Under the pieces are notes generated by a model. It made no database searches. It saw only the letters and a program-made list of their open reading frames with translations, and was not told the origin of the DNA. From contig NC_063170.1 of NCBI RefSeq assembly GCF_023159225.1, positions 61,099,208-61,163,207 on the forward strand: a stretch of 64,000 nt of DNA, in the 5' to 3' direction. Origin of the DNA: Perognathus longimembris pacificus (Eukaryota > Chordata > Mammalia > Rodentia > Heteromyidae). Below, one piece after another: positions 22,166 through 34,811 of this stretch (position 1 is its first letter; each line of letters begins with the position of its first letter). The translations under genes were made by a program, and so were the position numbers.

Positions 22166-25100
22166 TCGTTTTATGGCTATTAAGGTCCATGAAAGTAGAT
22201 ACTGGAATTGTTAACATTCTTTTGCTCTGTGATGGACACTCAAAAGCCCCTCAAATGAGTAAACGAATGGATACATTCATGAATGAGCAAATGTTGAATA
22301 GACAGCACAATATTATTTTTAGAGCCTCTAGATGGATGTCTTATCCTGCCAATATATCAGAACCCACATAAAAACATAGTTTTATGGGAAGATTTCTTGG
22401 GACAAAATTAATAAAATTCAGACAGGTAAAGAGGAAGGTTGATTTTTGAATTTATATTTTTACATGTTGATGTTTGGTTTGTATAGATAGGGCAGTGCAG
22501 GCCAGTAATCTAATGTATTCAGGAGGTGGAGATTTCACACAGTTATGGAATAACTTCCCAGTAATTATCATCTATGAGGATGGCAGAGAGTAGGTCCTCT
22601 TCACAGACATATCCTTGTCTCTTGGCTGTTCACGCATAGAATATTTTGGTAAGTGGATAACACTTTCTCTAAGATATACTATTCTTACTGCAATGAGTTA
22701 TATTTTCTTGGCTATGGTGGAAAATCACTAATTAATAGTAAGAAACAATGTTTCAGACTTGGAATGTGATAAAAAAAAGTACATAAAATTCAGTTTACCT
22801 GGGAGAATGTGTCATTGATCTATGAGGTTTATTCATTGAGATCACTAAGAATTTCCTTATATTATTGTTCTTAGGTGGTCTATTCATGCATTTATAATTC
22901 TTAAAGCAATAATATGACTTTGTCAAATTATCATTTTTCTCCAAAGCAGATTTAGGAGTCTCAATCTGTGCTACAGTTCAGAGGAAAGAATGTTTTTCAG
23001 ATGGCTCTTAGTGGAAAATGGAACCATTTAAAATAGATTTAGCTTTTAGTTTAGGTATGAGGGCAAAGCTTTAATACAGTTCGTTGGAATTATTACTGTT
23101 TTCTAAACCCCGTTATATCGCAAAATATATATGCATCTAGAATTTTAAAGATAGAATTATATCTAAGTAAGTCTTATTCCTGCATTTATTTGAGAGAACA
23201 GCCCTTACATTTACTAAATATGCAGGCCAATATTTTCAGATTCAATCTGGAATAAAATAATTCTTATAAATAGCGTTAATATTAGCAAACAATTCATCTT
23301 CAGTAAATGTACAATTTGTCTCATATCCCATTTAAAATTCCAAATAAAAAGAGATTACAACTTTAACAATTTGTCCATTACTGCTTCTAAATAGAAGTAC
23401 ATTAGGAGAAGGGACATGTTAGAAGAACAGATAAAAAATACATAGAAATACATATGGAAACACAGTATTATAGAAATAGGTAATAAATATCCCTCTCTCT
23501 GTGTGTATATAGGTGTGTGTGTGTGTGTGTGTGTGTGCGTGTGTGAGAGAGATTATTACTGTATCTCAGATAGAGAAGTTTATGTCACCGGTGAGCAGAG
23601 ATAATTGTACTTCCTTTAATGTCCATGCTATTTATTACTTCTTGTCTCAATATCCTAATGAAGTCCTTCAATACACTGAGCACTAGCAATGAGGCAAAGA
23701 AGTATGCCTATCTCCTTCCTAGAATCAGGACACTTGTTAGTCTTTTGCCTTTGAGTATGATGTCAGCTGTATTTTTTCAAATGTGATTATGTTTTCATAT
23801 CTCATACACACAGAATTTACAGGAATAAACAACTTGTATAATTTACTAACAAAACAAATTTGGGAATACAGGTCTTCAAACGTGTTAAAAAATGAGTTTG
23901 GATGACTATAAATTCAACCAAAAAAAAATCCAGATGTAGCACATATGGGTTTATTTTGCTATAATGAAAGAAACAGAAATCTGATATAGGAGCTTGACAG
24001 AACATATAGGGGATGAGGCAGTTGATAAAGTCTTCTCTGAGAGACAGCGGGGTCTCCACTGTGCTGACAGAATCCTGGGCTGCTGGGTAGAAGGTTCCTA
24101 CGGACTGAACACCTTCACTCCTTACACAGGGCTTTCCTGGACACAGTTATTCAATAACTTTCTCTAGGTTCAATTTGCATAGGGGGGAGAGGGAGGAATA
24201 CTTGTGTACTAAAGGCAATTTTGATATTTACAACATCATTTGTGGGCGATACGGAATTATCAATACAGGCAGATCCTCCCAGGGAGCCAACAAAAAAACA
24301 TACAAGAAGCATACTTGTCTTTCCTAGTCTGTGCTAAATGATATTGTGGTCCTTATATGATTTTCAGGCTGAAGGGTTCTCACCCCTTGAGCAACGCATG
24401 CTGGTCAATGTAGTTTTAAAGATGAGCATACCAAGCCAAGAAGAGAATCAACTGGCTACTATGAAGATAACAATCAATTTTACTGCATATTTCACCATAG
24501 CAAAACAAGAGAAGGAATGGTAATACACATACATGTGCATATGAGTGCTATCAAAAACATATTTCAGTATATATTTATGGAACAAAATAAATGTATGTGT
24601 GTGCATGGAATTCTTACAGTGACAATACCACAAAGCAGTTTTCTGTGTTGTCTTAAAAGGGATAGTAAAAAAATAATAGAATTCTGTGCTTTAGATGTAC
24701 ATATTATATTTGTCTAATTCAAATGAGTAGCATAAACCAATAAAATTCTTCTGGCATTGCTCAATTATCCTATTAATATTTCATTCAACATCAAACAAAC
24801 AAATTGGAGAGGGAAAGATAATTGCAGGCTAGATGTAAGAATTGAACATCTTTAGCATTATTGAGAAAAACATATATACAAATAGCTACAGGAAGCCCAG
24901 ACAGCAAAGAGTTTTCTGTCTTAGATGATCTATTACTAATTTAACCCAATTTCTCATCCCTTTCTGACTTCATTAATTTACTCTATGCCACAAAGATTCC
25001 TGGAAGGCAGTACCTGCAAGAGCTGTTAATATCTTTCACTTGAAGGGTGAAAACATTTTGTACTTACTTTTGCTTTTTACATGTGTTTGTTAAGAAATTA

Positions 25101-26438
25101 TAATTACACAATTAGATGCATTTTGCTGTTCAAATGAGAATTTCATATGCCAAAAATCTCAGCTCAGGAGTGCCAATTGATAAAAACCAGAGACTCTACT
25201 GAGCACATCTACTGCACACTGATTTGTATTTTTGCCTAAATCTTTCCCCCTTAAAGGTTTAAACTATCCCTCTTTATTATAAGTATTCTTTTCTTAGAAT
25301 GCTTTTGATTTCTCAGGGTGGTGAAAGTGATAGATTGATATTAGATAGTTAGACAGATTCCACCTTGCTGATAAAAGCAAATCAAAGTGAGAGATGGTAG
25401 TACATGGCGGATCACACTACCCTAAATGGTCCAATTGCAATCTGGTCCAAGTGAAAATGAGAGAAGCCTTTTTAGGAATATATCAATGCTTCCCAAATGA
25501 TAAATAATAGGGGTGGAGGTTCTCATATCTCTCTTTATAATGTCACTGATTCCACCCATTATGGTATCATCATCATGACTCAAATACCACCAAAAGATGC
25601 CTTTATCTTATACAGTGACATCGAGGATGGGGATGGCAACATAGGAATGTTGGAATGCCACAGCATTTGTTCCATAATGATAGGTCTCTAAGACAGGACA
25701 ACCACAACGAGTCCTTTAGGGGATGATGGGAGGAGTGGGAGAAAGTAGTGTTTAAAGAGTACAGTTTCTTTTTGTTATGATAGAAAACAAGTTCTAGAAA
25801 CAAGTAGTCATGGACTAAATATCCAAAATGGAGAATTTTCTATAACATTTATTTTATTATTATTATAAAATGTGTCTCAAGAATTCTTATTTTGTGCATT
25901 TACTTAATAAATAACTTTCAAATATTGAAGTTAAAATAACTTTCAAATAGATATTAAAATTTAACTGTTTGTAGTTATACAAATATTAATGACATCAAGG
26001 AGCATATAATGATATTGATAATTGCATAAGCACTAATAATCAAATAAATAATGATTAAATTATATTGCTATCGAAAAATATTGCAGACAATACAGAATAG
26101 CGCAAAACAAATTAGTAACCTGTTACTTGGAATCAATGAAACACGTGTTTTAAAAGCAATATCATTATTTTTAAAATGAAGTTTTGATTTTGTTTTATTC
26201 CCCCTAATTTAAAAGATTGGCTTATTCTTTCATAATGGATTTTAGCTAGCCTAAGGAAAAAGTAAAACATTTTAATTTTTAAAGCATGAACATGAATTCA
26301 TTATAGAGAAATCGAAATGACATCTATTCCATTCATTTTCCCACATATATATGCTAGGGAATATCAGTCATAATATTTCCTGAATTAAAGAACTCAAAAT
26401 TCAGAGAGTCATCGATTCTAGAATGTACAGTGAAAATA
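22166..26438. other. Repeat-poor unique DNA
   Basis: Over 4 kb with no confident transposon other than the (TG)n at 23513. A weak B1/Geo-like patch near 22490-22560 was not called. No exon or RNA gene was recognised. Confidence 0.45.
23513..23545. repeat. (TG)n microsatellite
   Basis: TG dinucleotides with one GCGT interruption, preceded by CTCTCTGTGTGTATATAGG and followed by GAGAGAGA. Confidence 0.93.
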
Positions 26439-26463
26439 ATCTTTAATTAGTTAATTAATTAAT
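26439..26463. repeat. (TTAA)n short tandem repeat
   Basis: TTAATTAGTTAATTAATTAA, abutting the tail side of the minus-strand Geo SINE. Confidence 0.8.
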
Positions 26464-26686
26464 TTGTGCTGGTCCTGGGGCTTGTCCTCAGATCCTGAGC
26501 ACTGTAATTGAGCTTTTTGTGCTCAAGGCTAATGTGCTGTCAGCTGAGCTCTAGCGCAAGCTTTTTGCTGATTAATTGGAGATGATTTTCAGAGATCTTC
26601 CTGCTGGAGCCAGCTTTGAACTGTGATACTCAGATCTGAGTCTCCTAAGTAGCTAGGGTTACAGGTGTAAGTCACTAGTGCTTGGC
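26464..26686 (-). mobile_element. Geo-type SINE
   Basis: The minus strand reads GGCCAAGCACTAGTGACTTA, CTGTAACCCTAGCTACTTAGG, GAGACTCAGATCTGAG, CTCCAATTAATCAGC, then the right half AGCTAGAG-type through AGGACCAGCAC. Moderately diverged. Confidence 0.78.
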
Positions 26687-29600
26687 CTTGAAAACCTTTT
26701 AAGAACAGGAGCATAGGTACATACCCTTTAGGTTTCTTTGGCAGTTAAGATTCTTTCCTTGTTAGGACTCTTATAGCTTGTCTCTGAATATCAATGAATG
26801 ACTCACTTTAGGCCAAAACGCCACCACTTGAAAACTGAGTCAGGAGAATCTGTAAACGGTGCTTCTGTCCCAGATATCTCATCAAAACCATGGCACTGAC
26901 CAGAAAATATGTCATGAATTATAATCCCTAAGTCATATTGCTTGATTTCTAAGAATGTGAGTTAAGTTAAAATTAAACATTGCATTTTACCAGTTGTGAA
27001 ATATCTCAGTTTGGCTGCCTTACCAATCAGCATGTTTGTTCAGAGACAAATAGAATTGCCTATTGGTTGAAGAGTGTTGGACTACTGGCTTTGGGTGTGA
27101 TTGGTAGCTATCTGGAATTACTTGGAACGATGCTGTGATAAAAAATAAGCCTCACTGATATTAGTTATTGAGTTTCAAAGAATAAGAAAAGGAAAGATTG
27201 CCAAAAGACTGCTATAACGTTTTGGCATGCCCTATTTTGTTTCAGCAGATAGACTGTATTAGAATTTATAATAATGTATTTTTAAGTTCAGCAACTAGGA
27301 TCATACCAAACACACACAGGAAATATTCAATTGTAGTTAAAAAGTGAATTTCCAGCTCAAAGCCAATTATGTTTTTCCTTTACAGTTGTTCAGAGAAATC
27401 ACGAATCATGCCAGATGTACCCAGCAAAATGCAATCTCTTGGCCTGGCTAAAGTCTGATGACGAAAAGTTGCCCTAATTGATTCATTTATAACACCACCT
27501 TTAGAGGTCCCATTTTACACATTTGAAGTTGCACCCCAATCTTATTTGTTAGGGAAGTCACATAGAAGACACTTGAAATGTGATTGACATCAAACATTTG
27601 TCCTTGAAATATCTGGCTTATAGTGTAAAGAACGATTGTCATTTGGAAATACTCAAGCTGATTGTTCTCTCATTTTCTTTTTCAAGATCCAGTGGGGATT
27701 CCACTTGGGAAATTTGAATGCCTACTTATCTATAGTAAATGAAGCCATATAAGACATTGTATAAAATAGACTGCCCAACATTGCCAATTTCAGGACAACT
27801 AGGCATCAGTAATATTACCTACAAACTCATCAAGGTATAAAATGAAATTTAGTTGGTCACTTTCAACAACCTCTAGGTATCCAAGGAAATATGTCATGAT
27901 TAATGACAACCATCTCTTCTAGAAAAAGTTAAATAAATGAGTAAACAAATAAAAATTCAGATGGCTCATCAATTAAATAAAGCTCTGTTCTACATATGAA
28001 TTCCAAACATGAATTCTAGACTGATATGAAGATTTGATAGGCAACATTACTTTTCTTATGAAAACTTAATTTCTGTCAAAATTCAGTACCTAAATTAACA
28101 AGAAAAGAGCGCTAGGTGGTAGGATTACTGGCATATATGAGACTCTCATCCCAGAATGACTGAAGCTACTAATATCACAGAAGAGCCGACCACCACTTTT
28201 AACTAACTTTACCCAATTCATAATCATGAAACACTTTACCGAGAAATATTGTAGTCATTTTCTGTGAGTTCCCACAGGCAATCTACCACAGAAAAAAATA
28301 AATATATATAGAGGGATATATACATACATATAGAAAAAACAAATATATATATATATATACTATGTTTACATGTATATATTTATGTGGTTATATAAGTGTG
28401 TCTATATATAATAGAGTGAAGAAACTACAGCTTTGAACATAGATCCTTATGATGTTAACTCATGCTTTATTCACAAAATACAGTCAAAGCTTCGGAATTC
28501 AACATATTTTCATCCTCTCTTGGAAGAATTTGGGTGACAATGGCAAGTTAAAGTCTCATCTAAAATGATTCTGAATTCACCACAGCCATGAACTCAAATG
28601 ATAGGCCTGAAAAACCCATGCATCAGGACATAATAACGAATACACACTGCATTTGACTTATATTCATGCAAGATTGACTCAACCTGTCAGATGTTAAAAA
28701 AAATCAAAGCCAGACTTATGGCCCAAATGTATATTAAATCAAGTGCACAAATGATTCATAGCAGAAGCCAACCCACCTCAGTGGACTAGCATATATGAAC
28801 AAATCACAGTTATGCCTAGATCTGAAGAACTTCTCTGCTCATCTATTGTTAATGATGAGAGTACAAAAGCAGCAAGTCACAGGAAATGAATGGGTGACCG
28901 TAAAACATAAGATGTATGCTTCAGTAAGACCCACAGTAATTGAAAGAAATTAGAGCATGGTGGTACTTCTCTCTACGCCTTCTAGTTGTTGTTGTTGTTT
29001 TTTCCCTACTTCTTCAACCTTCCAGCAGAAGTTGATAGAAGAGAAAATATTTGATGCTTGATACAAAAGTCAGGGAAACCTTGCCACTTTTGTGCAGATG
29101 GAAGCTAACTTAATCTGGTTCGTATGTTTTAAGAGCATCCTAAAATAAAAACTGGAGGCTGATTTGTACTGAGAAAAACTGTATGCCGAGCTGCAAAAGT
29201 AGGCAAGCAATTTAAATTTCCAATATGTCATGGCACTTGTTAAAAATTCCAAGGATATAATAATGCTATCATTTTCACTTCATGATCTAATTCTTTTGAA
29301 ACCCATATTTTCATTTCAAATATTAAATCTGACCTAATTATTTCAAGAAATATTGAAGTTGCTTTTAGAAATCAATTGCAATACCCAGTTATGATTTGTT
29401 TCCTGTCACATATGCCGTACTTGAACTTGCTCTGAGAAGGCATAGCAGGAGAGCCATCAGCAACAATGCAGGCTTGGCATCTGTTATTGTCTCCTGCAAG
29501 TGGAGTCCTTGCAATGCTTTATGAAACTTAGTTATGAAAACATACAGTAACTATTTTAGTATTTCACATAGCTGGAAAACAATAGTTTGCTAACAATAGG

Positions 29601-29789
29601 TTTTAGGTCCTTAATGATTTAAAAAAAAACATATGATATTTATTCTTAGAGGAGAAAGCAGAAAGCCAAGAATTAAAGTTTGGCAAAATGATTTTTTTAA
29701 AATAAAATTCTATATCCTTTTCTTACTATTCTATAAGTAGTTGACCCCATTTCTCTCTCCAGTAAAAACAAAGGGAAAAGGTGATAAAA
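26687..29789. other. Repeat-poor unique DNA
   Basis: No gene is visible. 28300-28400 is TA-rich simple sequence, listed separately. 27350-27690 is a candidate regulatory block discussed in the findings. A (GTT)n stretch lies at 28985-29000. Confidence 0.45.
28295..28412. repeat. AT-rich simple sequence
   Basis: Degenerate (TA)n with TACA and TATG interruptions. The longest pure TA run is around 28343-28360. Confidence 0.8.
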
Positions 29790-29794
29790 ATGGA

Positions 29795-30278
29795 ATCACA
29801 AAGTCATACTAAGTGAAGTGAGCCAGACCCGAAGAAACATGGACGCTATGGTTTCCTTCATAGGGAATAATTAGTACATGTTTAAGATTGTCATAGCAGA
29901 AGAGTACAACAGCTCAATAGCTATGCCCGTATGAACACATAAGGTGATGCTAAGTGAAATGAACTCCATGTTATGGAAACAAGTGGCATATCATTGTTGT
30001 AATTACTTTCAACATGCCATGTGAAACCATAACCTTTTACTTTTTTTCTCTCATATCCCCTTCTCATGGTTTTACCCCTGCTATCACTGTATCTGATCTT
30101 AGTACCCTGGATACTGTATATACATGTATTAGAACTAGGGAAGGGAAAGGGAATACCAAAGTTGAGAGACAAAGGATAAAAAGACAAATGATTCCAAAAG
30201 CAATACTTGCAAAACCATTTGGTGTAAACAACTGTACAACCCATGGCAGGGAGAGGGGAACGGGGAGGGGGAGAAGGC
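29795..30278 (+). mobile_element. LINE-1: last codons of ORF2 plus 3' UTR, sense
   Basis: TAAGTGAAGTGAGCCAGACC, AAACATGGACGCTATGG and ATAGGGAATAATTAG encode the ORF2 C-terminal residues and stop (compare ...LSEVSQ... in the other copies). The 3' UTR follows with GTATGAACACATAAGGTGATG, ACATGCCATGTGAAACC, GAGAGACAAAGGATAAAAAG, CATTTGGTGTAAACAACTG and a G-rich tract at 30246-30276. It is interrupted by a Geo SINE. Confidence 0.85.
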
Positions 30279-30473
30279 CACTGATAAATAACACCTGTAA
30301 TCCTTGCTATGCAGGAGGCTGAGATATGAGGATTGAGGTTCAAAGCCAGCCAAGGCAGGAAAGTCTGTGAGACTCTTATCTCCAAGTAACTACCAGAAAA
30401 CCAGAGTGAAACTGAACCTCAAATAGTAGAGCACTGGTCTTGTGCAAAAAGAGCTCAGGGCCTAGGCCCTGAG

Positions 30474-30474
<1 letters not shown>
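30279..30474 (+). mobile_element. Geo-type SINE inserted in an L1 3' UTR
   Basis: ACCTGTAATCCTTGCTATGC, GAGATATGAGGATTGAGG, CTTATCTCCAAGTAACTACC, then GTAGAGCACTGGTC and AGCTCAGGGCCTAGGCCC. The extreme 5' end of the head is missing. Its 3' end runs into (TG)n. Confidence 0.75.
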
Positions 30475-30514
<40 letters not shown>

Positions 30515-30535
30515 TGTCTGTCTGTGTGTGTGTCT
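30475..30535. repeat. (TG)n microsatellite at a SINE 3' end
   Basis: TG dinucleotides with a TGTC variant block near 30511-30522. It directly follows CCCTGAGT of the Geo SINE in place of the usual GCCCCAGGAC end. Confidence 0.93.
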
Positions 30536-30689
30536 ATTACAGTCAATTCTTATTTTAATTTTTTTACTTCAACACTGATCTTGTTTCAGCTACAACATAA
30601 TAGAAATGAGAGTCATTATAAACAGAAAGGTTCTCAAACAGTTCTTTTGCACTGTAGTGGGATAAAGAACCCAGTAGTCACACTTGGGT

Positions 30690-30800
30690 TTTGCCAATAG
30701 AAAAGGGGGTGACATTGTTCAAAAAGAGATGTGCTTATTACTTGATTTGTGTCACTGTAACCCCTCTGCATATCACTTTTTCAATAATTTTTAATTTAAG
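30690..30800 (+). mobile_element. LINE-1 extreme 3' end, sense
   Basis: GTGACATTGTTCAAAAAGAG, GTGTCACTGTAACCCCTC and CATATCACTTTTTCAATAAT align with the end of the L1 at 4290-4360. It may be the displaced 3' end of the L1 at 29795; the 150 bp between were not recognised. Confidence 0.65.
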
Positions 30801-31249
30801 TAAATTTACAGAAAGAAAGGGGGGGCGAGAACCCTGAGTGTTCCACATGAATCTGGAAGTGCTTCCAGCTGAGCCTCCCCCCAAAGAGCTAATAAGAGTC
30901 AGGATACCAAACGATGGAATGCTTCTTCTAGTGCATCAATAACAAATTCATTTAAAAGGGAAAAAATGAGTGCCAGAAGCAAAACAAAAAATTTCAGATA
31001 AGAAATCCCTAGATCTGTTCATTTGAAGATTTACCAAAAACATTGAAATCATATGTTGCTGATAGAATCTATCATCAATGACTTTGTGCATCTTGGTTAT
31101 TGGTGGTTTCTGTGGTCAGGGAAGCAAATAGGGAATGATTTCAGCTCTACTTTTAGAAAATATAATGTCTCTTCCAAAAAGAGAGCAAACAGATTATGTT
31201 AGTTGAGTTAAACAGAGAGGAGTTTAAAAATACTAGGGGACTATTTTAA
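30801..31249. other. Unassigned DNA between L1 pieces
   Basis: No family was recognised. It could be more of the antisense L1 that starts at 32172, but nothing in it proves that. Confidence 0.3.
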
Positions 31250-32172
31250 CGTCAGTTCCTCAGCTTTCTGCCTGCAGTTCTCTTTGTGTTCATTCACCAG
31301 AGAGTTCTGGGCTCTGGATTTCCTGCACATACCCTAGGGATTCTCTTCCACAAGCAGTTAAGGTCCTGGATTGATTGTGCACCACTGTAAGGGTGAAATG
31401 GAGCAGATCCTACTGGGCCAAAAGTTCCTCTGGGACCATGGCTTTGTCATTTCACAATGTAGCAGGCACTCTAGCTTCATAGCCAAATGCTTTTTGGTCT
31501 TTGGTTGTTATAGAAACAACTTTGGAGGGTTGTAGTTTCCCCTCCTAGTCAGCTACACTCCCTCTCTCAGGTGAGTGTGACTTCCCTTTGACTTTCCTCT
31601 GTGAGACAGGCAGACTTCCTCTTCTTCTGTGGGAGAGTAGGGCTGCTTTGGAGATAGAGCTGTTTGGATCATATGGGTGATTCACTAAATCTGTGTTATG
31701 AGGGAGAGGTCTTGTCTTTCCCCCAAATTACAAAATCTTAATCTTAAGGACGTCACAGACTGTATTTCTCAACGCATTTCGGTCTCCTGGGAGAGTCTAA
31801 ATCTCTACTCCTTTGCTCTGCATGCCCTGAGTCTTCATTGGGCTCTGTCTCATCAAATTTTGTGCTGGATGTTAAGCTTGCAGGACTGTGGACTGATTCT
31901 GCACCTGGCAATGTGGGTTTGACCTCAAGGCCTTCTGCCTGAACTTGTGTTTGCAGCCTTATGTCTCCCTCCACTCCCAAGGGAAGTTGGAGTTCTACAG
32001 GTTTTTCTTCACAGATACCTTTGTTATACCTTGCTTTTTTGTTATGCCATCTTCTTTATGATTCCTAAAGCTCTTTTCCACTTTCTGTCTTCAGAATACA
32101 GTCATTTATCTGACCACTCTCACTCTTGGAGGCAAAACAGTAGATAATTCTGTTCCACCATCTTGCCTCCTT
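31250..32172 (-). mobile_element. LINE-1 5' UTR (5' terminus present), antisense
   Basis: Read on the minus strand, the right end starts GGAGGCAAGATGGTGGAACAG, which is how many mammalian L1 5' UTRs begin. CAAGATGG (plus-strand CCATCTTG at 32158-32165) matches the YY1 site near L1 position +13. The following ~900 bp have the purine-rich style of an L1 5' UTR. ORF1 was not found attached, so this is a separated or decayed 5' end. Confidence 0.55.
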
Positions 32173-32679
32173 TCTTAAAAACTCATACTCAAGTAGAGCA
32201 GACATACCCCTTTAGGACCATTTAAATTGTTCTATGATTTGTTCTTGTCCTGAGTAAATTATACACATAAGATTTTTACTGGGCATTTTAAGAAGAATAA
32301 GTTTAGTTTTTGAGAAATGCTGATATTCTTTAGATTGATTTAAAGTAGAGCCAAAACTAGGATAAAGGAGTAGACTATTCTTAGCAACCTCAAATGTAAA
32401 TTCCTTAGAGCTTCTGAGTTACTTTCTCTCAGACATGAAGTCTAATGGCTAAGGGGTGGTCCCAGTGACAAGTCCATTGTGTGAATGTGTCATGTTCATC
32501 TCAAAGCTCTGCTTCCATGGCTACCATGGCTTTGCTGGCAGGGAATAGAGAAGGACATGTTATCTTCTCTTAATCATTGTGGACTCCAATTGACACAGAA
32601 TTTTCTAGGCATAATCCATCCATTAGAAATAGCTGTAACCTCCACTCCCCAAAGAGTTACCTTTGAGGAAGATTTAGAA

Positions 32680-32895
32680 ATATGGAGGAGGGCTGGGAAG
32701 GTGGCTTAGTGGTAAAGTGCTTGTCTAGCATGCATGAAGCCCAGGGTTCGATTCCTTAGTATCACATAAATAGAAAAGGCCCGAAGTGGCCCTGTGGCTC
32801 CAGTGGCAGAGTGCAAACTTTGAGCAAAAGAAGATAAGGGACAGTGCCTAGGCCCTGAGTTCAAGCCCCAGGACTGGCAATATATATATGGAGGA
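32680..32895 (+). mobile_element. ID-like dimeric SINE (older subgroup) with target sites
   Basis: The body is 32690-32885: GGGCTGGGAAGGTGGCTTAG, CTAGCATGCATGAAGCCC, B box GGTTCGATTCC, right half GGCTCCAGTGGCAGAG, end AGCCCCAGGACTGGCA. A 10-bp duplication ATATGGAGGA lies at 32680-32689 and 32886-32895. The tail is (AT)n rather than poly-A. Confidence 0.88.
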
Positions 32896-34389
32896 CACAG
32901 GGTTACTGGGCATCCACTCTTTCTATTATATTCCAACTTGCCTGAGAACTAGACTAACAATCTTTTCATGGGTTGTTACACTCTTGCAACCAGTGTGCTA
33001 ACTGACTCAAAGAAATTGTCTGGGGGTGGCCTTTCTTAGCTGTATTCATCAGAACTTTCATTTAAATAAAAAAAAATCCTGACAGAATTGTGGTGGCAGG
33101 CATTACCATACCTTTCTCAACCTTGAGACAGTATTTGAATTTCTTGACATTGACCTAGGAAATTTATTTCATAAGCTTTGCATGATTCACAGTTCAAGCT
33201 GAACACTAGTATGTAGCTATGTATGTGATTTACTACTAAACTGTCCATACAGAGTTATAGATGACTTTTTTGGTATGAATTCTGTTTTACCAGTTCTATA
33301 ACAAATCTAGTTTGCACATCAAGTTTTCTATGTGTTGATGTTGTAACATTTCCAGTTTGTGTTTTGAATGCTAGCTTAAACTTCAATAGCATAACCGTGG
33401 TAAAATAGCTCTCTGTTTTTTCTCTTATTTACTTGGTGATATAGATCATGAAGAATGCATCACAATAATATGCTGAAGAGATATTTTCCAGCCTTGTGAA
33501 GACTTTAAAATTAATGCAAGATAGAAAGGATATTTTCTAGTCCTGTTTCTAAGAAAATTGTGACAGCATCATATTTCATAATAATTTGGACTTTATTATC
33601 CATCATTGCTATTTCAAGTACTTTTAAAAAATACTATTTTTGCAAAGCAAACAGATTTTTCAAATTCTTTTTATTTTGATTAGAAAAGATGGGCCTAAGG
33701 GAGTTCCAAAACTCTTGCAAAGATTCTCATATGTTAAGTGCTTTTCATTATGATGATGGATGGTCTATTAATCATATGTACTAGTGGACAAGATAGCTTA
33801 TTTCCAGCTAATCTTCATTCATCAGCTATGGAGAAAATATTGTGATTATTTGCCCAACTAAATCATTAAAACCATTCCTTATTGTTAAATATTTTTGCTA
33901 GAATTGCATTAGAATGGTGGAACAGTATGTCTTATATAATGGTTGTGTTTCAATAGAAATTATAGCAGATGATATAAGTAGTAATTGTGTATCATCTCAA
34001 ATTCTTCCATTTATATATTATTTGGAGACAAGTAGATACGCCTACTTAGACAAAAGATAAGATTGTAGGGAGTTTCGAAGCTTAGTATTTAAGTCTGAAG
34101 GGGGCTTTGTTCTTTCTGGTTTCAGAAAGCCAGAAAGTGACAACTCCTCTGGGAAGAGCAGATCATTTGAAACAGCTAATGGGCCAGGTCCGTGTCTTCT
34201 GCCCATAATTCTGGGTTCTTGGGAATATGAAATTGCAATTAATTACAAATGTTAAAAGGCTAACAAACCATGTAAATCTCACACAATGCAGGAGTATTTA
34301 TTTTTGAGACACAGTTTATATTATCTCATAATATAAAATATAACGTAATAGTTTATATAATAATTTATATAATCGTTGTTTATATATAA
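32896..34389. other. Unique AT-rich DNA
   Basis: Nothing recognised with confidence. Confidence 0.4.
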
Positions 34390-34562
34390 GAAGATCATGG
34401 TTTGAGGCCAGTCCAGGTAGAAGAGTTTGTGAGGCTCCGTCAATCAATGGCTGGCTGCAGTGGTTCACACTTACCTTCCAGCAATGCAGGGAACCACAAA
34501 TAGAAGATTGTATCCCAAGCCGTCCTAGTCATAAAGTAAGACCCTATCTCAGAAAACAACCA
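34390..34562 (+). mobile_element. B1/7SL-like SINE, possibly dimeric
   Basis: GGCTGGCTGCAGTGGTTCAC, then CAGCAATGCAGG and AGTAAGACCCTATCTCAG (34446-34555), follow a 7SL-derived monomer. The stretch before it (34390-34440: GGTTTGAGGCCAGTCCAGG, GTTTGTGAGGCTCC) looks like the 3' half of another 7SL-type head. Confidence 0.5.
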
Positions 34563-34590
34563 ACACAGAAAGGAGCTGGTAGACTGATCA

Positions 34591-34592
<2 letters not shown>

Positions 34593-34637
<45 letters not shown>
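34593..34637. repeat. (AT)n microsatellite
   Basis: About 45 bp of uninterrupted AT, self-complementary and able to extrude a cruciform. Confidence 0.93.
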
Positions 34638-34639
<2 letters not shown>

Positions 34640-34732
34640 TGTAATCTAATATATGTAATATATTAGATTGTCTGCCTAGCAAGAATTGACTCTGAGTTAA
34701 TACTCTTATATCACTAAATTTTTTTAAAAATA

Positions 34733-34801
34733 AAGGAAAGTAGGAAGGAAGGAAACAAGGAAGGGAGAGAGGGAGGGAGGGAGGGAGGGAGGAAGGAAGC
34801 A
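34733..34801. repeat. Purine (GGAA/GGGA)n tract with G-quadruplex potential
   Basis: GGAAGGAA-type repeats grade into a GAGGGAGGGAGGGAGGG array at about 34768-34791. At least five GGG runs with 1-nt spacers meet the usual G4 pattern on the plus strand. Confidence 0.9.
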
Positions 34802-34811
34802 AAAATAAATC

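Noticed and set aside
22490..22560. Possible Geo/B1 head fragment
   Set aside because: Only a short phrase (ATTCAGGAGGTGGAGATTTC) resembles the head; too weak to call.
27655..27740. Possible exon: a pyrimidine tract and AG before 27688, with a GTAAAT-like donor downstream
   Set aside because: The donor is weak, the putative exon is about 50 bp, and nothing else in the region supports a gene.
29921..30385. Open frame of 154 codons on the minus strand
   Set aside because: It runs antisense through an L1 3' UTR and into a Geo SINE, so it is not a gene.
29795..32172. A single L1 with an inverted 5' part made of the 29795 and 31250 pieces
   Set aside because: In twin priming the inverted segment should lie on the 5' side of the sense segment. 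Here it lies beyond the 3' end, so two independent elements are more likely.
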